Source: Verrucomicrobiota bacterium
Lineage (GTDB): Bacteria > Verrucomicrobiota > Kiritimatiellia > Kiritimatiellales > Pontiellaceae
Direction: 5' to 3'
Assembly (NCBI GenBank): GCA_003532555.1
Contig: DOEU01000103.1
Span: 1 to 5,931, forward strand
Length of the DNA stretch: 5,931 nucleotides
Below are positions 1 to 5,659 of the stretch, one piece after another. The notes below the pieces were generated by a model that ran no database searches, was not told the DNA's origin, and worked only from the letters and a program-made list of their open reading frames with translations. The position numbers and the translations under genes are program-made. The first letter of the stretch is position 1, and every line of letters begins with the position of its first letter.

Positions 1-95
1 AATACCATATTAGGCCGATTTTCACTCCATGCCGCCGAAGCAAACGCTAATTGGCTCGCTACAAAAACAACCACCATACATCCTAATAACTTCAT
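1..95 (-). CDS. Secreted sulfatase-like protein, N-terminus only (partial)
   Basis: The reading frame opens with ATG at 95-93 and runs leftward off the window edge, leaving 31 complete codons. The first ~21 residues form a Sec signal peptide: MKLL at the start, a hydrophobic core (CMVVVFVASQLAFA) and small residues around ASAA, which suit signal peptidase cleavage. The mature protein then begins AWSENRPNMV. RPN followed by hydrophobic residues at the very start of the mature chain is the usual opening of type I sulfatases of the alkaline phosphatase superfamily (RPNIVFIxxDD), where the aspartates just beyond bind calcium. Those aspartates and the C/S-x-P-x-R formylglycine site lie outside the window, so the catalytic assignment is inferred from only a few residues. 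A GAGGG at 107-111 (read on the minus strand) lies 11 nt before the ATG, a slightly long but acceptable ribosome-binding site. Another secreted alkaline-phosphatase-fold hydrolase is the main alternative. Confidence 0.66.
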   Translation of the reverse strand, partial: MKLLGCMVVVFVASQLAFASAAWSENRPNMV

Positions 96-106
96 CAATT
101 TATATT

Positions 107-111
107 CCCTC
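107..111 (-). promoter_or_regulatory. Ribosome binding site of the sulfatase-like gene
   Basis: GAGGG on the minus strand is 11 nt upstream of the ATG at 95-93. It is the only purine-rich anti-16S match in this region, and it supports choosing that ATG over the downstream ATG at codon 7, which lies inside the signal-peptide core. Confidence 0.5.
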
Positions 112-234
112 AGAGTAAAATCCCTACCCGAACTGACGATATCTGAAAAGCCTAAAAAGTTTTTTCCCCTACATAAATGCTGCCTGCCTACGAAAATATC
201 CAAAAAAACGTTCGCGATTAACTGCCTACAAGGG

Positions 235-263
235 TTGTAATTACTTCTAAATCCCGATATGAA
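235..263 (+). promoter_or_regulatory. Possible sigma70-type promoter of the glycosyltransferase gene
   Basis: TTGTAA (235-240) and TATGAA (258-263) are separated by 17 nt. Each matches the -35 and -10 consensus at 4 of 6 positions. Transcription would begin around 269-271, only about 8-10 nt before the ATG at 279. That would make a nearly leaderless mRNA, which agrees with the absence of a Shine-Dalgarno sequence before this gene. In AT-rich spacer DNA such matches occur by chance, so this is a weak call. Confidence 0.25.
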
Positions 264-278
264 CCCGAACATATCTAC

Positions 279-1565
279 ATGAATGTTACCCAGCTCATAA
301 AGACCTTATTTGAAATTGCGCTCATGGGCGCCTTTGCTTTTTCACTCATCTATTTTGTGATCACGCTTTTTGCCCTAGTTCATGCACAACTAAGACCCAA
401 GCCCGCCCGAAGAACGCTTATTAAAAATGCCCCAAGAATCACTGTACAAATTCCCACCTATAATGAGATCGCCGCTTTAAATTGCGCCGAACGTTGTTTG
501 CAGTTTGATTACCCCAGCGAACGCCTACAACTTATCATTGGCGACGACAGTAACGATCCAGACATCTCCCAACGGATCGATGCGTTCGCCAAAAAAAATC
601 CCCGTATTGAAATCAGTCGCCGTGGCGACAATGTCGGTTATAAGCCCGGAAATCTCAATGCCATGCTGCCAAAATCTACCGGAGAATACCTCCTCATCCT
701 CGACTCCGACTTCCTTCCCAAGCGCGACTTCCTTGCCCGCCTTGTCGAGCCCGTCATTGAAGATTCCGAACTGGCTGGGGTCCAAGCCGGCTGGCGCATC
801 CTCAATGTTCATAACAACCTCAGCACCCTGATGGGAACGGGGATCGTAAATGTCGTTCACGCCATCCTCATGCCCTTCATGTATCAAGTCACCCAAAACG
901 CCATCTTTTGCGGCTCTGGAGAACTCGTTCGCAAAAAAGACCTCATCGAACTTGGCGGATGGACCGAAGGTTCCCTCACCGAAGATGTCGACTATTCTCT
1001 GCGCCTAATCGCCGCCGGGAAACGAATTGCCTATCTCAACCATGTCCGCATTCGATGCGAAGTTCCCTATAACGCACATGACCTCTTTCGACAACAAATG
1101 CGGTGGGCCTACGGTGTCGTACGGGCCTTCATGTTGCACTTTCGCAACGTCCTCCGCTCTCGCCTCATTCAAAAACGCGTCAAAATCGCCACACTCATCT
1201 TTAGCAGTGGCTATATCATGATCTCATTACTCCTACTCACCACCATCTTCGGCCTGCTTAATATGATTTGTGGCTTACTCGGCTTTGACCCCGCAACCGC
1301 CGTCTCATCCACCTATACCATCGGCTGCTTAATCTACGATAGCACCCTCAGTCTTCTCTTAACCGGAGGCATGCTCCTCTCTTCACTTGCCGCCTGCTTC
1401 ATAAACGGCTTTGGATTCCGCAACCTCGGACGCCTATTCTTTGCGGCCTTAACCATTGGCTTCATCTGCATGTTTTTCGTCGGTCGCGGCATCTTTACCG
1501 CCTGGCTCGGGCTTCCCATGAAATGGTTCATGCTAAAAAAAGCAGGGAACGAACGGGCTCGATGA
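279..1565 (+). CDS. Membrane-bound processive family 2 glycosyltransferase
   Basis: The 428-residue protein is an inner-membrane GT2 enzyme of the cellulose synthase / hyaluronan synthase / ceramide glucosyltransferase type. It transfers a sugar from a UDP- or GDP-sugar in the cytoplasm. One membrane segment (about 14-36) precedes the catalytic domain. Visible motifs, in order: IPTYNE (58-63), the UDP-binding DD (89-90), YKPGNLN (121-127), the metal-binding DSD (142-144), CGSG (211-214), the TED catalytic-base motif (234-236) and QQMRW (272-276, the QxxRW signature of processive enzymes). About three to four more membrane helices follow (303-330, 352-378, 384-408), and the protein ends in a basic cytoplasmic tail. 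All catalytic residues are intact. There is no PilZ domain, so direct c-di-GMP control is not evident. The gene stands alone, divergent from the sulfatase-like gene and 157 nt before folP. There is no clear Shine-Dalgarno sequence. The donor and product (glucan, mannan, glycolipid) cannot be read from the sequence, so I give no symbol. Confidence 0.92.
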   Translation: MNVTQLIKTLFEIALMGAFAFSLIYFVITLFALVHAQLRPKPARRTLIKNAPRITVQIPTYNEIAALNCAERCLQFDYPSERLQLIIGDDSNDPDISQRIDAFAKKNPRIEISRRGDNVGYKPGNLNAMLPKSTGEYLLILDSDFLPKRDFLARLVEPVIEDSELAGVQAGWRILNVHNNLSTLMGTGIVNVVHAILMPFMYQVTQNAIFCGSGELVRKKDLIELGGWTEGSLTEDVDYSLRLIAAGKRIAYLNHVRIRCEVPYNAHDLFRQQMRWAYGVVRAFMLHFRNVLRSRLIQKRVKIATLIFSSGYIMISLLLLTTIFGLLNMICGLLGFDPATAVSSTYTIGCLIYDSTLSLLLTGGMLLSSLAACFINGFGFRNLGRLFFAALTIGFICMFFVGRGIFTAWLGLPMKWFMLKKAGNERAR

Positions 1566-1607
1566 AATCGCAACATTACAACCTACACGGAACCGGAGGC
1601 TCGAAGC

Positions 1608-1633
1608 TGGGAATCCCAACATCGCCCAACATC
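1608..1633. repeat. Short palindrome plus tandem 9-mer in intergenic gap
   Basis: TGGGA-A-TCCCA (1608-1618) is a perfect 11-bp palindrome with a single central base. Its right arm runs into two copies of CCCAACATC (1615-1623 and 1625-1633) spaced with a 10-bp period, followed by a further C-rich run. The element lies in the 157-nt gap between the glycosyltransferase stop and folP. It could be a fragment of a dispersed intergenic repeat or a binding site for a dimeric regulator. The one-base loop and lack of a T-tract make it a poor intrinsic terminator. Confidence 0.4.
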
Positions 1634-1722
1634 CCCCACAAAAGCGAACGCCTTGCCTTGCAAAGAAAACTAAACCCTGATTCTATTATCGTCTAATTGA
1701 ATGGCTACAACAGAACCCTCAA

Positions 1723-2601
1723 ATGAAACGTACCTGCGCCCATTGGAAATGCCGCCATAAATCCGTTCCTCTCGGAGAGAAAACGCTTGTAATGGGCATT
1801 CTTAACACCACGCCCGATTCCTTTTCAGATGGAGGGAAACACTATCTATATGCCGCCGCATGCGCCCAAGCAGACTCTCTGGTCCAACAAGGCGCTAACC
1901 TAATTGATGTCGGTGGTGAATCCACTCGGCCCGGCGCCGAGCCCGTATCGGCTCACGAAGAAATCGAACGAACCCGACCCATTATTGACCACATTCGCAG
2001 AACCTACCCCGACCAATTGATCTCTATCGACACCACCAAAGCGACCGTTGCAGAAGCTGCCCTTAACGCAGGCGCCGATATTATAAATGATATCTCCGCC
2101 CTGCAACACGATCCTGACATGGGACCCCTTGCTGCACACACACAAGCGGGCGTCGTTCTGATGCATAAACAAGGCACACCCCAAGTCATGCAGAAGAACC
2201 CAGCCTATCAAAACGTCGTTGAAGACGTCAGGAAGTATTTAAACAACCGGCTTCAAGCAGCAACTGAAATCGGCATCGCCTACCAATCCTGCATCATCGA
2301 CCCTGGCATCGGTTTTGGGAAAACCCTTGAACACAACCTCGACCTTCTCCGCAACCTCGCTCGCTTGACCGAAATTGCCCCCGTTCTCGTTGGCCTTTCC
2401 CGGAAACAATTTATCGGAACTCTCACGCAAAAAGTGAACCCCGCCGGCCGACTTGTAGGCAGTCTTGCCGCTGCCGCCTATGCCCTCTCACACGGTATTC
2501 ATATTTTGCGCGTTCATGATGTAATCGAAACTTGCGAACTCACCTATGTATTCGATAGACTATTAAAAGATGAAAATTATGCTCTGGATGGAACAATTTA
2601 A
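1723..2601 (+). CDS. folP: Dihydropteroate synthase
   Basis: This cytoplasmic TIM-barrel enzyme of 292 residues condenses 6-hydroxymethyl-7,8-dihydropterin pyrophosphate with p-aminobenzoate to give 7,8-dihydropteroate in folate synthesis; it is the sulfonamide target. All signature blocks are present: NTTPDSFSDGG (28-38, pterin-pyrophosphate/Mg loop), DVGGESTRPGA (62-72, pABA loop), SID (101-103), IND (121-123), MHKQGTP (147-153), DPGIGFGK (193-200), GLSRK (224-228) and the C-terminal RVHD (263-266) that binds the pyrophosphate. The length is normal. The start at 1723 keeps the usual N-terminal strand (W-x-C ... LVMGILN) ahead of the first motif. No strong Shine-Dalgarno sequence is visible. 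It is the first gene of a four-gene operon, and its last 32 nt overlap the cyclase gene, suggesting translational coupling. The folP-cyclase neighbourhood is a recurring arrangement in several Gram-negative phyla, to my knowledge. Confidence 0.97.
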   Translation: MKRTCAHWKCRHKSVPLGEKTLVMGILNTTPDSFSDGGKHYLYAAACAQADSLVQQGANLIDVGGESTRPGAEPVSAHEEIERTRPIIDHIRRTYPDQLISIDTTKATVAEAALNAGADIINDISALQHDPDMGPLAAHTQAGVVLMHKQGTPQVMQKNPAYQNVVEDVRKYLNNRLQAATEIGIAYQSCIIDPGIGFGKTLEHNLDLLRNLARLTEIAPVLVGLSRKQFIGTLTQKVNPAGRLVGSLAAAAYALSHGIHILRVHDVIETCELTYVFDRLLKDENYALDGTI

Positions 2602-3445
2602 TACCCCTGGTAATGAAGGCTGGCTTGAGATTGCCATTCTTGCCACCCTCATCTACACCCTCTTTCGCTTTCTAAAAGGAACCCGCGGCTCCTCTATTTT
2701 CACAGGTCTTCTCGTTTTATTAGGCGCCCTGTATGCTATTACCAGCATTGTTAGCCTAGATGTATTAAATTGGCTTCTCTCGCGACTCACGCTGTATCTA
2801 TCACTCGCCCTCATCATAATTTTTCAACCAGAAATTCGCCGAGCCCTTGCCAGGCTCGGGCGTCAACCCTGGCGCAAGAACAGTTTAAATACACAAAAAA
2901 GCCTTGTAACACCAATCACACAAGCCGTTAAAACGCTCTCTGATCAGAAAATTGGCGCCCTGATCGCTATTGAGCGTGAAATTGGAACGCGAGCTATTCA
3001 AGACAGCGGTACCCCCCTCGCGGCAATGGTCTCCGCCGAACTACTCACCTCCCTGTTTTTCCCGCGATCCCCTCTCCATGATGGCGGCGTTATTATAGCT
3101 GGTGAATCGATCCGCGCGGCAGGGTGCCTCTTCCCGCTATCACAAAAAGATCAAATACAAAAAACACTCGGCACCCGCCATCGGGCCGCTATCGGCATTA
3201 CCGAAGAGACCGATGCTGTCGTCGTCGTCGTCTCGGAAGAGACCGGTGCCATTTCCCTTGCTTACAACGGAAAACTTCGCCGCGGCCTCACCGAAGAGCG
3301 TTTCCAGCGTATGCTCTCCTCCATGCTTGGCCGCAAACAAACCGGCCTCACTCGTTTTCGAGAAAAAATTGACTCAGGCGAAGTTCCTATCGCCGAAGCT
3401 GCCGACTCGATCATCCCACCCACAAACAGAGGCTCTGATGGATAA
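2570..3445 (+). CDS. dacA: Membrane diadenylate cyclase (CdaA/DacA type)
   Basis: The 291-residue protein synthesises cyclic di-AMP from two ATP. The N-terminal part holds three membrane helices (about 18-35, 43-62, 66-85) and ends in the hallmark FQPEIRRALARLG (85-97). The DAC (DisA_N) catalytic domain follows from about 115 to 235: GALIAIER (129-136), SPLHDGGVII (167-176), GTRHRAAIGI (201-210) and VSEETGAISL (221-230). The RHR nucleotide-binding motif (203-205) is intact. The usual DGA motif appears as DGG (171-173), a conservative change. The C-terminal tail of about 50 residues is polar. The start is uncertain: ATGs at 2570, 2579 and 2588 are all in frame and all lie inside the end of folP, and none has a strong Shine-Dalgarno sequence. 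M7 (2588) would give the N-terminus most like other CdaA proteins. The stop overlaps the YbbR gene by 8 nt. No glmM is present in the window, unlike the cdaA-cdaR-glmM cluster of Firmicutes. Confidence 0.95.
   Translation: MKIMLWMEQFNTPGNEGWLEIAILATLIYTLFRFLKGTRGSSIFTGLLVLLGALYAITSIVSLDVLNWLLSRLTLYLSLALIIIFQPEIRRALARLGRQPWRKNSLNTQKSLVTPITQAVKTLSDQKIGALIAIEREIGTRAIQDSGTPLAAMVSAELLTSLFFPRSPLHDGGVIIAGESIRAAGCLFPLSQKDQIQKTLGTRHRAAIGITEETDAVVVVVSEETGAISLAYNGKLRRGLTEERFQRMLSSMLGRKQTGLTRFREKIDSGEVPIAEAADSIIPPTNRGSDG
3428..3432 (+). promoter_or_regulatory. Ribosome binding site deciding the YbbR start
   Basis: AGAGG lies 5 nt before the ATG at 3438. This places the true start of the YbbR gene there, 336 nt downstream of the longest open frame, which extends upstream through the cyclase gene. 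Confidence 0.65.
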
Positions 3446-4385
3446 ATTAAGCCAACTCTTAAAATATATCTGGCAAGACAAGTGGCTCATCCTGCTAAGT
3501 TTGGCATTAGCGTTTGTTAGCTGGCAACGCATACACCGTACCATTGGCTATGAAACCACCCTGTCTCATATTCCGATCGAATTGATTGCCCCAGAAGGAT
3601 GGTCCTTGCTGAGCAGCTCGCTCGACGATGTCAGCATCACCCTCCGAGGCTCGCAAGAAGAAATCCGACTGCTCAACAAAGATAACCTTCGCGTGATTAT
3701 CCCTCTTCCAGAGCCTAATGCCCAAAACGAAGCTGCTATTCGATTTTCCAAAACCCATCTATTAAATCCCTCAAACGCCCGCCTTATTCGTTTTAACCCG
3801 CCCCAAATTCATGTCAGCTTCGATCAAACCACAGAAAAATTAATTCCTGTTAAGGCCACCTTTACCGGCAACCTTCGCGAAGGGCTCGAAATTGTGCAAG
3901 CTACCTGCAAGCCCGCCGGCGTGCAGGTTCGCGGCGCCAAAAAAATGATAGATGCGCTCGAGCGTATCGAAACCCAGCCGATTTTGCTCGATCGCCAGCC
4001 CACTAGCTTCATGGAAACCGTCGGCCTCGCCCTCCCCGATACCCCTGGAATTAGTGCAGCGATCCAGCGCATTGATGTGCGCATCGAAATCAATGAACAG
4101 CTCCGTACTCGTCAATTTCTCAACGTCCCCTTGCGCGTGCTCAATGCCCCCAACAATGGGGCCTCCATCGCCTTAGTTCCCGAAACCATTAATCTTGCCC
4201 TCTCAGGCGCCCGACAAAAAGTAGACCGGATTCGCCCTGAAAACATCACCGCCTATGTTCGATGTGATCAATTAGATGCCAGCACCACCTATGACCTTCC
4301 CGTACAAGTAGACCTCCCCGAGGGAATTATTTTGAACAGTACTGAGCCAAGTGTAATCAAAGTTTCCATTAGCTTCGCCCCATAG
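3438..4385 (+). CDS. YbbR-domain protein, CdaR-like regulator of diadenylate cyclase
   Basis: The 315-residue protein has a short basic cytoplasmic N-terminus, one membrane helix (about 16-29, LILLSLALAFVSWQ) and a periplasmic region with apparently three YbbR-type beta repeats (about 38-128, 132-218 and 225-312). Each repeat contains a P-[IL]-x-[LV]-x-A/V strand near its start and a V-x-[VI] strand near its end (IHVSF 124-128, DVRIEI 213-218, VIKVSI 306-311). In Firmicutes the equivalent CdaR binds the membrane part of CdaA and modulates c-di-AMP synthesis; in Chlamydia dacA and ybbR are likewise adjacent. The open frame extends upstream to 3102, but residues before 3438 are a shadow of the cyclase. 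The ATG at 3438 has AGAGG 5 nt upstream and is followed directly by the membrane anchor. The 8-nt overlap with the cyclase stop suggests translational coupling and matched stoichiometry. The number of repeats is read by eye and could be three or four. Confidence 0.88.
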   Translation: MDKLSQLLKYIWQDKWLILLSLALAFVSWQRIHRTIGYETTLSHIPIELIAPEGWSLLSSSLDDVSITLRGSQEEIRLLNKDNLRVIIPLPEPNAQNEAAIRFSKTHLLNPSNARLIRFNPPQIHVSFDQTTEKLIPVKATFTGNLREGLEIVQATCKPAGVQVRGAKKMIDALERIETQPILLDRQPTSFMETVGLALPDTPGISAAIQRIDVRIEINEQLRTRQFLNVPLRVLNAPNNGASIALVPETINLALSGARQKVDRIRPENITAYVRCDQLDASTTYDLPVQVDLPEGIILNSTEPSVIKVSISFAP

Positions 4386-4388
4386 AGG
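4384..4388 (+). promoter_or_regulatory. Ribosome binding site of the TPR gene, overlapping the YbbR stop
   Basis: AGAGG starts within the TAG stop codon of the YbbR gene (4383-4385) and lies 5 nt before the ATG at 4394. The same core and spacing precede the YbbR gene. A ribosome finishing YbbR would cover this site, so the two genes are probably translationally coupled. Confidence 0.6.
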
Positions 4389-4393
4389 CCCGT

Positions 4394-5008
4394 ATGAAAA
4401 AATATATTCTCCTCATCACCTTCGCCGCTGCTGCATGGGGCAACGCCCAAAATAATGCAACCGCAACGGTTCCCGATGAGCGCATTGAAATGCTCCAGCG
4501 CATAGGAGATATCTATTTTCAAGACGGCGATATTGAAAATGCATTAGAAACCTATCAACGTATTCTTGTTATTGATCCAGACAACAAACCCGCACGCTCC
4601 CTTATCGGCTTAATTTACTTCAATACAAGCCGCTACAAAGATGCCGTCGAGAATATGGTCGCTCTCGTCGAAGATTACCCAGAAGACTTTCAAACCCTTA
4701 ATAATTTAGCTTGGGTCTATGCCACTTCTAAAGATAATGCCTATCGCAATGCGGAAAAAGCCCTCGAGCTCGCCCAGCAAGCTTTGGTCCTCGCGCCATA
4801 TGATCACCACGTTTGGAGCACCCTCTCAGAAGCCTACTATGTAGCCGGCGAATATGAGAAAGCCAACCGATCGATCCTCCACCTTGTTAACCTTGCAACC
4901 AGCAGCGACGCTAAAATTACAGAAGCAACGGTTCAAACCTACAATAATCAGATTCAAAAATGCAGGCGCGCAATCGAAGCCGAAGCATTACTTCGCGAAG
5001 ATCAGTAA
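4394..5008 (+). CDS. Secreted tetratricopeptide-repeat protein
   Basis: The 204-residue protein opens with a Sec signal peptide: MKKY, the hydrophobic stretch ILLITFAAAAWG, and a likely cleavage after NA at residue 18. There is no lipobox cysteine, so it should be soluble in the periplasm or exported rather than a lipoprotein. Four TPR-like helix pairs fill the mature chain: about 33-66 (typical LGDIYFQ-type W-L-G-Y-A-F-A-P positions, ending IDPDNKP), 67-100 (ending DYPEDFQ), 101-138 (NNLAWVYA ... APYDHH, with an insertion around KDNAYRN) and 139-172 (STLSEAYYVAGEYEKA). A charged helix (175-204) closes the protein. TPRs are protein-interaction scaffolds with no catalytic role. The gene begins 8 nt after the YbbR gene and shares its ribosome-binding arrangement, so it belongs to the folP-cyclase-YbbR operon. 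A role in envelope protein assembly, or as a partner of the periplasmic YbbR domains, is inference only. Confidence 0.88.
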   Translation: MKKYILLITFAAAAWGNAQNNATATVPDERIEMLQRIGDIYFQDGDIENALETYQRILVIDPDNKPARSLIGLIYFNTSRYKDAVENMVALVEDYPEDFQTLNNLAWVYATSKDNAYRNAEKALELAQQALVLAPYDHHVWSTLSEAYYVAGEYEKANRSILHLVNLATSSDAKITEATVQTYNNQIQKCRRAIEAEALLREDQ

Positions 5009-5583
5009 ACTATAAGGCCAAGTGCAATAAACCCCGCACCTACAAGCGCCTTCATTCCAAGTGCAAAGCGATACAATTCCTCATACTCTAAAAGCCACTG
5101 GTGCATCTGACGAAACCGCCATGGCGCCATCAGAAAAACAATACCAACCACGACCCAGCTATACGCCATCGCAGAAATAATTTGGAAATAAGGGCGATCT
5201 GAAAAAACCGCCACCTGCGTGATTGGAACGGCTATCAAACAAAGCAACCCACCCAAAGCCCGAGCTGCCAGCAGCTCCCTCAGACACGTCACACTGCCGA
5301 TAAACACCAGTGGCGCCAAAACATAGATGAAATTTTTATACCCATTCAATCCCCCCATATTCATCAGCAAGGCTTCACGAGCGCCCAACCAACAACATAG
5401 CCCTGCCAACACCCACCCTGCATACCGACTTCGCGGAAAACTTCGGATCACGCCCCTCAATAGATCCGCGCGCACCAACCCCACTCCTGCTATTACTATG
5501 GCAAGCCCCCCAATCAAGATTGTTATCTCTGATAAACTCATATGGAACAAAATGCCCATTCCCCAACTCACTGACAAGCTCAA
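5002..5583 (-). CDS. Unrecognised polytopic membrane protein, six predicted helices
   Basis: I do not recognise this 193-residue protein. Hydrophobic segments lie near 18-37, 54-72 (weak), 85-104, 108-127, 135-153 and 173-193, so about six membrane helices with short loops. The longest polar stretches are around 38-53 (basic, RADLLRGVIRSFPRSR) and 154-172 (APWRFRQMHQWLLEYEELY). The protein ends inside the last helix (LGLIVY). No catalytic motif stands out. Start choice: a TTG at 5583 has GAGG 7 nt upstream (5591-5594 on the plus strand), whereas the in-frame ATGs at 5559 (residue 9) and 5541 (residue 15) lack well-spaced Shine-Dalgarno sequences. An ATG start at 5541 would still keep every helix, so the N-terminus is open. 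The TGA stop at 5004-5002 lies inside the last codons of the convergent TPR gene, a 7-nt tail-to-tail overlap. The continuous hydrophobic pattern with sensible loop charges argues for a real gene. Confidence 0.72.
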   Translation of the reverse strand: MSLSVSWGMGILFHMSLSEITILIGGLAIVIAGVGLVRADLLRGVIRSFPRSRYAGWVLAGLCCWLGAREALLMNMGGLNGYKNFIYVLAPLVFIGSVTCLRELLAARALGGLLCLIAVPITQVAVFSDRPYFQIISAMAYSWVVVGIVFLMAPWRFRQMHQWLLEYEELYRFALGMKALVGAGFIALGLIVY

Positions 5584-5590
5584 AGAAGTG

Positions 5591-5594
5591 CCTC
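5591..5594 (-). promoter_or_regulatory. Ribosome binding site supporting a TTG start
   Basis: On the minus strand GCGAGG sits 7 nt before the TTG at 5583-5581. It is the best-spaced Shine-Dalgarno sequence near any of the candidate starts of the membrane-protein gene and favours the TTG over the later ATGs. Confidence 0.4.
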
Positions 5595-5635
5595 GCAGTA
5601 TATGCTGCTTTATACGCTTGATCTAAAGCCCCAGA

Positions 5636-5659
5636 GATTTCATGCTAGGATCATGAATC
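5636..5659 (+). promoter_or_regulatory. Imperfect inverted repeat over the nucleotidyltransferase start codon
   Basis: TCATG (5640-5644) and CATGA (5652-5656) can pair around a 7-nt loop, and flanking GAT/ATC extend the stem after a one-base bulge. The ATG at 5653 is in the right arm, and the purine-rich AGGA (5647-5650) is in the loop. It could mask initiation in mRNA or be a small operator in this 69-nt divergent spacer. A stem this short may also be chance. Confidence 0.22.

Noticed and set aside
140..175. A-tract and T-tract region (GAAAAGCCTAAAAAG then TTTTTTCCCC) considered as a terminator
   Set aside because: There is no GC-rich stem, and both flanking genes diverge from this spacer, so no transcript needs to end here.
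525..896. 123-codon minus-strand open frame inside the glycosyltransferase gene
   Set aside because: It is antisense to the conserved catalytic domain, has no recognisable domain, and is an expected shadow of the C-rich third codon positions.
1735..1758. C-x-H-x-x-C-x-H at the folP N-terminus as a possible metal site
   Set aside because: Dihydropteroate synthases often start with a W-x-C segment before the first strand; the spacing is not a known zinc motif and is best explained by chance.
2161..2181. MHKQGTP in folP as a possible sulfonamide-resistance change
   Set aside because: The third position of this motif varies naturally among species, and the pABA-loop and SRK residues are standard, so no resistance claim is justified.
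3218..3232. Five tandem GTC triplets in the cyclase gene, considered as a phase-variation tract
   Set aside because: It encodes a five-valine beta strand normal for the DAC fold (residues 217-221). Unit changes would stay in frame, so there is no on/off switch.
3102..3437. Upstream open extension of the YbbR frame (112 codons)
   Set aside because: It lies wholly inside the cyclase catalytic domain in another frame, has a compositionally odd Ser/Lys-rich translation, and the ATG at 3438 has a good AGAGG plus an immediate membrane anchor.
5327..5626. 99-codon plus-strand open frame opposite the six-helix membrane protein
   Set aside because: The translation is Pro/Arg/Ser-rich with no coherent pattern, whereas the opposite strand gives regular membrane helices.
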